Assembly (NCBI GenBank): GCA_919902775.1
Contig: CAKKRJ010000006.1
Coordinates: 1-64,000, forward strand
Direction: 5' to 3'
DNA length: 64,000 bases
Origin: Burkholderiaceae bacterium
GTDB taxonomy: Bacteria; Pseudomonadota; Gammaproteobacteria; Burkholderiales; Burkholderiaceae_C
Shown: positions 26,713 to 35,881 of the stretch, in pieces
How the letters are laid out: each line of letters begins with the position of its first letter
Numbering within the stretch: position 1 is the stretch's first letter
Notes under the pieces: model-generated
What the model was told of the DNA's origin: nothing
Seen by the model: only the letters and a program-made list of their open reading frames with translations
The model's database searches: none
Program-made: the position numbers and the translations under genes

Positions 26713-26867
26713 AGACCGCCTGATATCGCCAGTGTAGTTGATGGGTGCGTGTTTTTGATCTGATTTATAGTTTTTGCGGTATTTTGTGATTGGTGTTGTT
26801 GGGCGGTTTTGGATAATGCCCCCCAATGGACTCTTTGCTGGGGACATGCCAACGCTCAAGGAAAGCC

Positions 26868-28112
26868 ATGCCTCTGGTGGATCATCTGAAGTCTCTGCGC
26901 GCAGCGTGTGCCGTGTCCTTGACCGGCAGCAGCATGGGTGCGGCGCAGGCGCTGCACTTGTCTCAGTCGTCGGTCACGCGGGCGGTCCAGTTGCTGGAAG
27001 ACGCTTTGCAGCAGGTGGTGTTTGACCGGTCCGCCCGTGGCATGACGGTCACGCCGCCATGGGCCGAGTTGTTGCAGCGCTGCGTGCGCGCTTTTGAGTG
27101 TCTGGCCGTGACCCCTGCGACCAAAGTGGGGACGCTCCCGGGGCAGGGCTGGTTGGCTTGCCGCTTCGCCTCGGGCGTGAGCCTGCGGCATGTGCGGGTG
27201 CTGATGTCATTGGCCGCAACGGGCTCTGAGACGGTGAGCGCCGCGCAGTTGGGGGTGAGCCAGTCGGCGGTGCACCAAAGCCTGGTGCAATTGGAACATT
27301 TCAGTGGCAAGAAGCTGTTCACGCGCAGTCGCCAGCATGGCCTGCGCCTGACCGAGTGGGGCGTGCAGGTGCGTCGTGGCTGCAAGCTGTTTTTGTCGGA
27401 GTTGGCACAAGCCGATGAAGTGTTGGCCGCCTTGTCGGGTCAGGTCGCTGGGCGCTTGGTCATCGGCACCTTGCCTTTTTCTGTGGGGCCATTGCTGACC
27501 GTGGCGGTCCACCGCGTCTTGCTGGTCTTGCCGGGTTTGCAGGTGACGGTGGTGGATGGCACCTACGATGCATTGATCGAGCAACTGCGCGACGCCGAGA
27601 TCGACTTGATTGTGGGCGCTTTGCGGCCGGAGTTTGCCATGCAAGGTTTGGAGCAGGAAACCCTGTTTGTCGATGGCCTGGCGGTGGTCGCGCGGACAGG
27701 CCATCCCTTGGCTTTGAAAAAAAAGCTGACTTGGCAGCATTTGGCCGATGCGTCCTGGGTCATGCCCATGCCCAATACCCCGGCGCAGAAGGTTTTTGAG
27801 CGCACTTTAGCCCGTGGGGGCTTGCCCTTGCCGGATGTTCCGTTGCGGGTGAACAGTTCGCTCATGATGCAGTCGCTGTTGCTGCAGAGTGACCGTTTGG
27901 CCATGATGTCGCCGCGTCAAATCCAAAGCGAAATCCAGGCGGGCTTGCTGGTGGTTTTGCCATTGGCCGTGCCAGAGGCGGTGCGCACGATTGGCCTGAT
28001 CCGTCGCTCAGGCATGTTGCTGACACCGGGCATGCAAGCGGTGCTGCAGGCCTGCCGCCAAGCAGCGTCCGAGCGGGTCGGTGAAAACCCTCTAAATAAG
28101 CCCAACGCATAG
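26868..28112 (+). CDS. LysR-type regulator with two N-terminal HTH domains
   Basis: A 414-residue regulator, about 110 longer than usual LysR proteins. The first LysR-type HTH spans about 2-63 (AAQALHLSQSSVTRAVQLLE, FDRSARGMTVTP). A second complete one spans about 105-165 (AAQLGVSQSAVHQSLVQLEH, LFTRSRQHGLRLTEWG). The effector domain begins near 192 (GRLVIGTLPFSVGP). ATG at 26868 has AAGGA five bases upstream and gives a start at the HTH; an in-frame ATG at 26826 lacks one. It lies upstream of a binding-protein gene in the same direction, with a 77-base gap. Its target may include that gene or the divergent chemoreceptor. Confidence 0.88.
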   Translation: MPLVDHLKSLRAACAVSLTGSSMGAAQALHLSQSSVTRAVQLLEDALQQVVFDRSARGMTVTPPWAELLQRCVRAFECLAVTPATKVGTLPGQGWLACRFASGVSLRHVRVLMSLAATGSETVSAAQLGVSQSAVHQSLVQLEHFSGKKLFTRSRQHGLRLTEWGVQVRRGCKLFLSELAQADEVLAALSGQVAGRLVIGTLPFSVGPLLTVAVHRVLLVLPGLQVTVVDGTYDALIEQLRDAEIDLIVGALRPEFAMQGLEQETLFVDGLAVVARTGHPLALKKKLTWQHLADASWVMPMPNTPAQKVFERTLARGGLPLPDVPLRVNSSLMMQSLLLQSDRLAMMSPRQIQSEIQAGLLVVLPLAVPEAVRTIGLIRRSGMLLTPGMQAVLQACRQAASERVGENPLNKPNA

Positions 28113-28189
28113 CCTGTTCCTGAAAAGCATTGGACGCTTGCATGGGCGTGGCCAATCATGTCAGCCAAGTTATTCCACAGGAGACACAC

Positions 28190-29230
28190 ATGAATAAACG
28201 CTGGATGTTGGCATCGATCGCAGGTTTGGCGCTTGGCACCATGACGGGCCTGGTGCAGGCGCAGGACAACACCTTCAAGATCGGCCTGATCTTGCCCATG
28301 TCGGGACCCTTTGCCTCCACGGGCAAGCAAATGGAGTTGGCGGTGCGTCTGTACATGGCGCAGCACGGTGACATGGTGGCGGGCCGCAAGGTGGTGCTGA
28401 TCGTCAAGGACGACACGGGCGCACCCGATGTGGCCAAGCGCATCGCGCAGGAATTGGTCATCAACGACAAGGTCCAGGTGCTGGCCGGTTTCGGCCTGAC
28501 GCCGCTGGCCATGGCCACGGCGCCTGTGGCCACGCAGTCCAAAACACCGCTGGTGGTCATGTCTGCGGCCACGTCCATCATCACCGAGGCATCACCGTTC
28601 ATTGTGCGCACCAGTTTCACGGTGCCCCAGGTGGTGACCACGCTGGCCGATTGGGCCACCAAGAACAACATCAAGAGAGTGGTGAGCCTGGTGACCGACT
28701 ATGCGCCCGGGATCGACTCTGAAAAGTATTTCAACCAGCGTTTCATCAACAACGGTGGCGTGGTGATCGACACCTTGCGCGTGCCTTTGCGCAGCCCGGA
28801 CTTCGCGCCTTTCCTGCAAAAAGTGCGCGATGCCAAGCCGGATGCCTTGTTCACGTTTGTGCCGGCGGGGGTGGGCTCAGCGTTGATGAAACAGTTTGCC
28901 GAACGCGGTCTGGACAAGGCAGGCATTCGCCTGATTGCCGAGGGCAGTGTGACCGACGACGACATCTTGAACAACATGGGGGATGTGGCAGTGGGAGTGG
29001 TGACGGCGCACCATTACTCGGCGTCGCACAAATCGGCCTTGAACAAGAAGTTTGTCGAGGCCTTTGGCAAGGCCAACAACGGTCTGCGCCCGAACTTCAT
29101 GGCGGTGGGCGCTTATGACGGCATGCGCGTCATTTACGAAGCCGCCAAAACCACCCAAGGCGCTGGCGGTGAAGCCTTGCTCAATGCCATGAAAGGGCAA
29201 GCCTTCGAAAGCCCGCGCGGCCCCATGTAG
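28190..29230 (+). CDS. LivJ-type substrate-binding protein, truncated by an in-frame amber codon
   Basis: 346 residues of a periplasmic binding protein (peripla_BP_6). AGGAG lies six bases before the ATG, and the signal peptide ends near GLVQA before QDNTFKIG. The fold is intact through KGQAFESPRGPM, then a TAG at 29228-29230 stops it. The next codons in the same frame (IDNQTRDVVHNMYVRRVER) are exactly the conserved continuation GPxxID-TRD-V-N-Y-R-VE of the family, ending at TGA 29357-29359. The protein therefore lacks the last about 43 residues of the C-lobe unless the amber is read through. In many relatives the position holds Ser; TCG to TAG is one change. It may be a young pseudogene or a sequence error. 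Confidence 0.85.
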   Translation: MNKRWMLASIAGLALGTMTGLVQAQDNTFKIGLILPMSGPFASTGKQMELAVRLYMAQHGDMVAGRKVVLIVKDDTGAPDVAKRIAQELVINDKVQVLAGFGLTPLAMATAPVATQSKTPLVVMSAATSIITEASPFIVRTSFTVPQVVTTLADWATKNNIKRVVSLVTDYAPGIDSEKYFNQRFINNGGVVIDTLRVPLRSPDFAPFLQKVRDAKPDALFTFVPAGVGSALMKQFAERGLDKAGIRLIAEGSVTDDDILNNMGDVAVGVVTAHHYSASHKSALNKKFVEAFGKANNGLRPNFMAVGAYDGMRVIYEAAKTTQGAGGEALLNAMKGQAFESPRGPM

Positions 29231-29359
29231 ATCGACAACCAGACCCGCGACGTGGTGCACAACATGTACGTGCGCCGCGTGGAGCGTGTCGGGGGGCAAT
29301 TGTGGAATCAGGAAATCGAGACCGTGACCGATGTGAAAGACATCGGCAAAACCCGCTGA
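29231..29359 (+). pseudogene. detached in-frame tail of the binding protein
   Basis: This 43-codon segment stays open in the reading frame of the gene at 28190 immediately after the TAG. It encodes the expected C-terminal strand of Liv-type binding proteins (IDNQTRDVVHNMYVRRVERV, GGQLWNQEIETVTDVKDIG). It has no start signal of its own. The hydrolase gene starts 10 bases after its TGA, spacing that fits an operon with the undisrupted gene. Confidence 0.8.
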
Positions 29360-29369
29360 GCGTCCAGTT

Positions 29370-30104
29370 ATGCACGCTTTGCCCTTGTTGCTGGTGCCCG
29401 GTTTGATGTGTGACCACGCCGTGTGGGAGCCCTTGCTCCCGCGGCTGACGACCGATCGTTCTTGCACGGTGGTGGACCATGGCCAGGCCGATGCTTTGCC
29501 GCAGATGGCCCATCAGTTGCTCGCCTCGGCGCCCCCCCAGTTTGTGGTGGCGGGACATTCCATGGGCGCGCGCGTGGTGCTGGAGGTGCTGCGCCTGGCA
29601 CCCGAGCGCGTGCGGGGCGTTGCCCTGCTGGACACCGGCTTCTTGCCCAAACCAGCGGGTTCGGCAGGCGAGGACGAGGCGGCCAAGCGCTTGGCCTTGT
29701 TGCAGATCGCCCAATCGCAAGGCGTTCGGGCCATGGCGCAGCAGTGGGTGCGGGGCATGGTGCACCCGGACCGGTTGGACGATGCTGCGTTGATCGAGCG
29801 CATCCTGGCCATGTTCGAGCGCAAAAGCGCCGACATTTTTGAGCGGCAGATTCACGCTTTGCTGACCCGGCCTGATGGGGCGGATGTGCTGCAGCGCCTG
29901 TGTGTGCCCACCTTGCTGATGTGCGGCGCCCAGGATGCGTGGTCGCCGCCCGCGCAGCACGAAGCGATGCAGGCCTTGGTGGCACCGGCTTGGGCGCAAC
30001 TGGACCTGATTGCGCAAGCCGGGCACATGGCCCCCATGGAACGACCGGCGGAAGTGGCCGGCGCGCTCTTGGGCTGGCTTGCGCGGGTCTTACCAACGCC
30101 CTGA
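29370..30104 (+). CDS. alpha/beta-fold hydrolase
   Basis: A 244-residue alpha/beta hydrolase. The nucleophile elbow is GHSMGA, the acid is probably Asp in LMCGAQDAWSPP, and the His is in QAGHMAPMERP; the N-terminal oxyanion stretch is LLLVPGLMCDHAVWEP. Substrate unknown. It follows the interrupted binding-protein gene by 10 bases and is probably co-transcribed, so it may process the imported compound (inference). Its last 15 bases overlap the 3' end of the opposite-strand gene at 30090. Confidence 0.88.
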   Translation: MHALPLLLVPGLMCDHAVWEPLLPRLTTDRSCTVVDHGQADALPQMAHQLLASAPPQFVVAGHSMGARVVLEVLRLAPERVRGVALLDTGFLPKPAGSAGEDEAAKRLALLQIAQSQGVRAMAQQWVRGMVHPDRLDDAALIERILAMFERKSADIFERQIHALLTRPDGADVLQRLCVPTLLMCGAQDAWSPPAQHEAMQALVAPAWAQLDLIAQAGHMAPMERPAEVAGALLGWLARVLPTP

Positions 30105-31025
30105 TGCGCCACCGCCGCCAAATCCGCCGCCGCCCCCTCTGAAGCCACCTCCTGGGCCACCTCGACCGCCGTAACGGGCGCGCAGCAGCCCGGCGATGCC
30201 AATCCAGGTGGTCAGTAAAGTGATGCCGCCAGCCACCAGCGCCAAAGACAGCAGACCCAACATGAACCAGGTGACCGCGCCGACGATGGCTGCGGTCATG
30301 AGCGCACCGGGAAATCGCCCCAGCACAGCCCGCAAGACAAAACCCAGCAGGGCACCCACGGCGATGATCCAGGCGATCTCGTCCAAGGGCTCTTGGGCCA
30401 GGCCCACGGTAGGGGCAGGCAGCGGTTCGCCGTCGATGACACCCACCATGCGCTGCACGCCCGCCAAGATGCCACCGGCGAAATCTTGCTGGCGAAAGCG
30501 GGGGGTGATGGTGTCTTCGATGATGCGTTTGCTGGTGGCATCGTTGAGTGCGCCTTCCAGCCCATAGCCGACTTCGATGCGCAGGGTGCGGTCGTTCTTG
30601 GCGACCACCAGGATCGCGCCATCGTCCACTTTTTTACGCCCCAATTGCCATTGCTCGGCTACGCGCAGGGCGTATTGCTCGATGGTTTCGGGCTGTGTGG
30701 TCGGCACCAGCAAGACGGCCAGCTGGCTGCCTTTGCGCGTTTCAAAGGCGGCCAAGGCCTGCTCGATTCGGGCTTGTTGTTCTGGGGTCAGGGTGTGGGT
30801 CTGGTCCACGACGTGGCCCGTCAACGGGGGCAACGGCGCGAGTTGCCCGGTAGGCTGCGTTGCTTGCTGCGGCACCTGCACTTGCACCTGGGATGCCCTC
30901 TGTGGTGCCTCCTGGGCACGGCACAGCGGCCCGCCCCAAAAGATACCGACCAGTGCGCCCAGCGGGATCAGCCACCCGAGCCTCGTGCGGATCCCACGGT
31001 CAATGGCTGGCCGTTCAGGGCTCAT
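30090..31025 (-). CDS. TPM-domain (YgcG-like) membrane protein
   Basis: A 311-residue protein with an N-terminal signal/anchor (LIPLGALVGIFWGG), a low-complexity Gln/Pro stretch, a TPM domain at about 70-195 (GHVVDQTHTLTPEQQARIEQ, EQWQLGRKKVDDGAILVVAK, GYGLEGALNDATSKRIIEDT), two C-terminal membrane spans, and a Gly-rich tail (GGRGGPGGGFRGGGGGFGGG). TPM-domain proteins sit in the envelope and are commonly paired with LemA, as here; cell-envelope or photosystem-repair-like roles are reported for relatives. Its ATG overlaps the lemA stop (ATGA at 31022-31025). Confidence 0.9.
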   Translation of the reverse strand: MSPERPAIDRGIRTRLGWLIPLGALVGIFWGGPLCRAQEAPQRASQVQVQVPQQATQPTGQLAPLPPLTGHVVDQTHTLTPEQQARIEQALAAFETRKGSQLAVLLVPTTQPETIEQYALRVAEQWQLGRKKVDDGAILVVAKNDRTLRIEVGYGLEGALNDATSKRIIEDTITPRFRQQDFAGGILAGVQRMVGVIDGEPLPAPTVGLAQEPLDEIAWIIAVGALLGFVLRAVLGRFPGALMTAAIVGAVTWFMLGLLSLALVAGGITLLTTWIGIAGLLRARYGGRGGPGGGFRGGGGGFGGGGASGRW

Positions 31026-31678
31026 GGTGTGGCACCCTTGCCCGGGGTGGGCGGTCCGCTGGGGCTCGCCCTTTTGCCCGTGCCGAAATTCACGCTGGGC
31101 GGTCTGGCCATGGCTTGTTCGTTTTCGACCGAGAAGTTAGGTTTTTCCTGGTAACCCAGCGCCCAGGCCGTCAGGTTGGACGGAAAGGAATGCACCGTGA
31201 CGTTGTAGTCCTGTACCGCCAAGATGTACCGGTTGCGGGCCACGGCGATGCGGTTTTCCGTGCCTTCGAGCTGGGCTTGCAGGTCAATGAAGCCTTGGTT
31301 GGCGCGCAGGGTGGGGTAGTTTTCGGACACCGCCAGCAGTCTGGACAAAGAACCTGTCAGCGCTGTTTGGGCTTGCTGGAATTTCTGGAACGCCTGGGGG
31401 TCGTTCACCAGTTCGGGCGAAGCCTGAATGGCGGTGGCTTGGGCCCGCGCTTGCACCACGGCTTGCAAGGTGCTTTGCTCAAAGTCGGCCTGGCCTTTGA
31501 CCACATTGACCAGGTTGGGAATCAGGTCGGCTCGGCGCTGGTATTGGCTGAGCACTTCGGACCAGCTGGCTTTGACGCGCTCATTGCCGCTTTGAAACTG
31601 GTTGTAGCCGCAGCCGGACAGGCTCAAGGTGGCGAGCAGCAAGAGCCGGGCGGTCCATCGGTGAAAGGCAGACGTCAT
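31022..31678 (-). CDS. LemA family lipoprotein
   Basis: A 218-residue LemA-family protein. The lipobox is LSGC in LLLLATLSLSGCGYNQFQ. The LemA core of long helices follows (KASWSEVLSQYQRRADLIPN, LVNVVKGQADFEQSTL, RNRYILAVQDYNVTVHSFPS). A proline-rich tail ends the protein. ATG at 31678 has GAGGA five bases upstream; upstream in-frame sequence is not conserved. It is translationally coupled to the TPM-domain gene. Function of the pair is unsettled. Confidence 0.92.
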   Translation of the reverse strand: MTSAFHRWTARLLLLATLSLSGCGYNQFQSGNERVKASWSEVLSQYQRRADLIPNLVNVVKGQADFEQSTLQAVVQARAQATAIQASPELVNDPQAFQKFQQAQTALTGSLSRLLAVSENYPTLRANQGFIDLQAQLEGTENRIAVARNRYILAVQDYNVTVHSFPSNLTAWALGYQEKPNFSVENEQAMARPPSVNFGTGKRASPSGPPTPGKGATP

Positions 31679-31793
31679 GGCAGTCCTCAAACAGTGGTGG
31701 AGACTGGCCAGCGTATGCCGCCGGGCGCGGTGGCGCTGTGCGGCAACGAACGCGGTTGATTCATGTTTCGCCTTGTTATTTTTGATGAATATG

Positions 31794-31805
31794 TACTTAT
31801 AAGTA
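31794..31805. promoter_or_regulatory. 12-bp perfect palindrome upstream of the barrel-like protein gene
   Basis: TACTTATAAGTA is a perfect palindrome 21 bases before the ATG at 31827, inside an AT-rich stretch (31764-31826) between lemA and the secreted-protein gene. A CATAAAAT sequence just after it could serve as -10. It is a candidate operator for the gene pair 31827-33367. Confidence 0.4.
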
Positions 31806-31826
31806 GTTATGACATAAAATCCGTTC

Positions 31827-32426
31827 ATGCTTTTCCATCGCCATTTACCGTTTGCCGTGACATGGGTCTTTTTGACCGCCATGCCGGTGTCGGCCATGGC
31901 TTTTCAAGAGACAGCATGGCGCCTGGAGCCGGTGACTTCGACGCATTGGGTGGAGTTTGCCCAAGGTTCTGAACTCTCCAAACTGGGTGCCAATTATCGG
32001 GCCGGTGGTTTTGAGTCTGCGACGGGTCAGTGGGTGGGTTTTGAAAAGTGGTACCGCCCGAAGTTAGTGGACACCCGGGCGACCTGGATGACCCAGTTGA
32101 CGCCGGAATTTGGCGTGCTCTGGGGCGGCAGTACCGGCGAGCGGGCGGAAAAGTACACCATTTCACCGAGCCTCAAGCTGGGTGTGGTCTACCAGTTCAA
32201 GGCGACTTCACGCTCTTCCTTTTCGCTCAAGGCCACTTCGGTCATTGGGGGGCGGATGAAAGAGCAAACCTGCAGCGCCAACTATGGGGATGTGGGCGGG
32301 GTGGAGCAGGTCAATTGCCGTTTGGCGGCCACCGAGATCGCCCCTGCCGACACCTTGAAATACCTGATCAACACCTTGCCCCCCGACCGCAACAGCGTGC
32401 ACATCCGCTACACCTTCAGTTTTTAA
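31827..32426 (+). CDS. secreted, probably outer-membrane barrel-like protein of unknown function
   Basis: 199 residues that I do not recognise as a named family. A signal peptide ends near PVSAMA before FQETAWRLEP. The mature part alternates polar and aromatic residues in the way of transmembrane beta strands (EFGVLWGGSTGERAEKYTIS, PSLKLGVVYQFKATSRSSFS) and ends VHIRYTFSF with a terminal Phe, the usual outer-membrane barrel signature. Two Cys (QTCSANYG, VNCRL) could pair. It stands 23 bases before a subtilisin-like protease gene, so the two are probably an operon. An envelope role with the protease is inference. Confidence 0.75.
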   Translation: MLFHRHLPFAVTWVFLTAMPVSAMAFQETAWRLEPVTSTHWVEFAQGSELSKLGANYRAGGFESATGQWVGFEKWYRPKLVDTRATWMTQLTPEFGVLWGGSTGERAEKYTISPSLKLGVVYQFKATSRSSFSLKATSVIGGRMKEQTCSANYGDVGGVEQVNCRLAATEIAPADTLKYLINTLPPDRNSVHIRYTFSF

Positions 32427-32449
32427 ATTTCTAGAGAAAGAAGCACACC

Positions 32450-33367
32450 ATGAAAACCATTCACATTGTTTCTTTGCTTGGTATCGGGCTGCTGGCCCTG
32501 GGCTCTGCGCATGCGCAGAAAAGCCGTCCCGGCAAAATCGTGTCGGCCCCACAGGTGCAAGCCTGGATGAGTTCCGAAGTGGGTGACGCATGGGCCGCAG
32601 GTTACAAGGGCGCAGGCGTGACGATCACGGTCGTCGATGATTTCCGCAGCAACCAGGGCTTGTACGGCAATCTGGGGCAGGGCACCCAATTGTTGCGTCA
32701 TGGCGAATGGACTTTGAAAGAAGCCAGCATGATTGCCCCAGCGGCAACCCTGCGCACGCAGGATTTCAACTCGGGCACGACGGTCGCACTCAACCGTGGG
32801 CTGAATGTGTTGAATTTGAGCTATGGCATGTACGCCTCGGCAGGCTACACCGCCTCTCAAATTGGCTGGAGTGCGCAGGAAACTTCCATCATCAACTATG
32901 CCCAGAAGGGCACAGCCGTTATCTCCAAGGCGGCGGGCAATGACGCGGTGGCCGTCGGCACTGCCAATGCCGCCGGCAATGTCGATTTCCTGAATGTGGC
33001 GCTCAAAGGCGCCCCGTCGGCGATCTACGTGGGCGCCTTGAACACCAACGGCACCACCAGCGCCCCCGCAAGCCTGGCTTCTTACTCCAACACGCCCGGT
33101 GCAGATGCCACCGTGCAAAACCAATTCATCGTGGTGGGGGTGGATGGTGCCAAAACAGGTTTGTATGGCACTTCTTTTGCTGCACCCATCATCTCGGGCT
33201 ATTCGGCCATCGTGGGCAGCAAGTTCACCCGGGCCACTTCAACGCAAATTGCCAACCAACTGCTGAACACGGCGCGCAAAGACACGATCAGCAATTACAA
33301 CGCGGCAACACACGGCCGTGGCGAAGCCAGCATCACCCGTGCGCTGGCACCCATCAGCATCCAATAA
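32450..33367 (+). CDS. secreted subtilisin-like (S8) serine protease
   Basis: A 305-residue secreted protease. The signal peptide ends near GSAHA. Catalytic elements: Asp63/64 in VTITVVDDF, His84 in LLRHGEWTLKEASMIAP (unusual; most S8 enzymes read HGTHVAG), oxyanion Asn164 in KAAGNDA, and Ser242 in YGTSFAAPIISG. There is no evident long propeptide and no cell-wall anchor, so it is compact. It lies 23 bases downstream of the barrel-like gene, with a clear AGAGAAAGAAG stretch before the ATG. Substrate unknown; it could process or be displayed with its neighbour. Confidence 0.87.
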   Translation: MKTIHIVSLLGIGLLALGSAHAQKSRPGKIVSAPQVQAWMSSEVGDAWAAGYKGAGVTITVVDDFRSNQGLYGNLGQGTQLLRHGEWTLKEASMIAPAATLRTQDFNSGTTVALNRGLNVLNLSYGMYASAGYTASQIGWSAQETSIINYAQKGTAVISKAAGNDAVAVGTANAAGNVDFLNVALKGAPSAIYVGALNTNGTTSAPASLASYSNTPGADATVQNQFIVVGVDGAKTGLYGTSFAAPIISGYSAIVGSKFTRATSTQIANQLLNTARKDTISNYNAATHGRGEASITRALAPISIQ

Positions 33368-33382
33368 AGGTTCGGGGGCGTT

Positions 33383-33407
33383 GTGGGAGGCCGCCCCTGC
33401 GGCCGAA
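33383..33407 (+). repeat. REP-like unit, family A, single
   Basis: GTGGGAGGCCGCCCCTGC followed by GGCCGAA matches the family A consensus. It lies in the convergent gap between the S8 protease and the CoA-transferase gene and may also act as a terminator. Confidence 0.7.
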
Positions 33408-33452
33408 AGCTGTTCTTTCACAGCCTGTGCGCGCGAAGGGCCTCAGTGGGCC

Positions 33453-34322
33453 TCAGCGCGCCAGCGTCATCAAGGGGATGTCTTTGGCCGCGGCCAGTTT
33501 GTCCAGCTGGGCGCGTGTCTGGCCCGCCAGAAAGGCCTCGATGGCTTTTCGGGCGGCGGGCTTGAACAAATCCTTGACCGGGTGATCCAGCCTGAAACCC
33601 GCAGCTTCGCACAGGCTGACCGCAAAATGCGGCTCCAAAGCCGCCACGGCCACCCGGCCGTTTTTGCAGGCGTACATGCGGTAACCCGCGTGTGCACCGC
33701 CCACTGCGCCCTCGGGGGTGGTCATGCGCATCTGACGTGGCATGGCCAGCCAGGCAGCGGCGTCGGACAGGGCCACTTCGTGGCGTGACCCCTTGCCCGT
33801 GGTCTTGAGCGCGATCAGCGCCTTGAGTGTGGCTTCGCTGGCCATGAGCGCACCGCCCATGTCGGCAAACAAACTCGGGGGCAAGTCCATGCCATTGACC
33901 AGGCCCACTTCCGCCTGGTAGGTCAAATCGTGGCCCGGAATTTCGGCCAGCGGGCCCGGCGCGCCCACCACTTCGATCAGGCTGAGCGCAGGGTATTGCC
34001 GGTGCAGGGTTTTCCAGCCCAGGCCAAGTTTGCTCAGTGCCGATGGACGGAACGAGGTCAGCAGCACATCGGTTTGGGGCAGCAGCTTGTGCAGCGCGGC
34101 CTGGCCTGCTTCGGTTTTGAGGTCCAGCGTCTGGTGCTTCACACCCTTGTGCAGCAAGGCATAACCGTCGGGGGTGTAGTGCTGCATGGGGTCGCCCGCT
34201 GGCGGGTTGACCTTGGTGCAGCGGGCGCCCATCTGGGCCAGTCGCATCAAAGCGGCGGGGCCAGGCAGGTTCAGGGCCAAGCTGACGATGCGAACGCCGC
34301 GCAGGGGTTTGGAAGAAGACAT
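33453..34322 (-). CDS. CaiB/BaiF-family CoA-transferase, short form
   Basis: A 289-residue family III CoA-transferase. It begins with the typical LRGVRIVSLALNLPGPAALM and contains DLKTEAGQAALHKLLPQTDV, FRPSALSKLGLGW and the FADMGGALMASEATLKAL region. Members are usually 350-400 residues, so this one lacks part of the second domain; the reading frame is intact and the C-terminus (LAAAKDIPLMTLAR) looks native. Substrate unknown. It is 127 bases beyond pobA and in the same direction, so possibly in the same transcript. Confidence 0.87.
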   Translation of the reverse strand: MSSSKPLRGVRIVSLALNLPGPAALMRLAQMGARCTKVNPPAGDPMQHYTPDGYALLHKGVKHQTLDLKTEAGQAALHKLLPQTDVLLTSFRPSALSKLGLGWKTLHRQYPALSLIEVVGAPGPLAEIPGHDLTYQAEVGLVNGMDLPPSLFADMGGALMASEATLKALIALKTTGKGSRHEVALSDAAAWLAMPRQMRMTTPEGAVGGAHAGYRMYACKNGRVAVAALEPHFAVSLCEAAGFRLDHPVKDLFKPAARKAIEAFLAGQTRAQLDKLAAAKDIPLMTLAR

Positions 34323-34449
34323 GCGAAGACCTTGAGGCTGAACAGAGGATTCGCATTATCGGCAATGCGGCGGCATGGCCGTGTCACCCAGGCGGGCATC
34401 GCCCGCGGGGCGTGCCCGCGATGGATGCCTTGGCTTGTTCTGCAGCGGT

Positions 34450-35835
<1,386 letters not shown>

Positions 35836-35881
35836 CTATTGGCTACTTGTTTCCCCGACATCTTTTGAATGGTCAACCCAC

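Noticed and set aside
28190..29359. Amber codon as pyrrolysine or programmed recoding
   Set aside because: No sign of a pyl system, and the position is an ordinary conserved surface residue; mutation or error is simpler.
29421..29444. GTGTGGGAGCCC...GGGAGC-like sequence resembling a family A repeat
   Set aside because: It lies inside the hydrolase reading frame and encodes ordinary sequence (AVWEPLLPRL).
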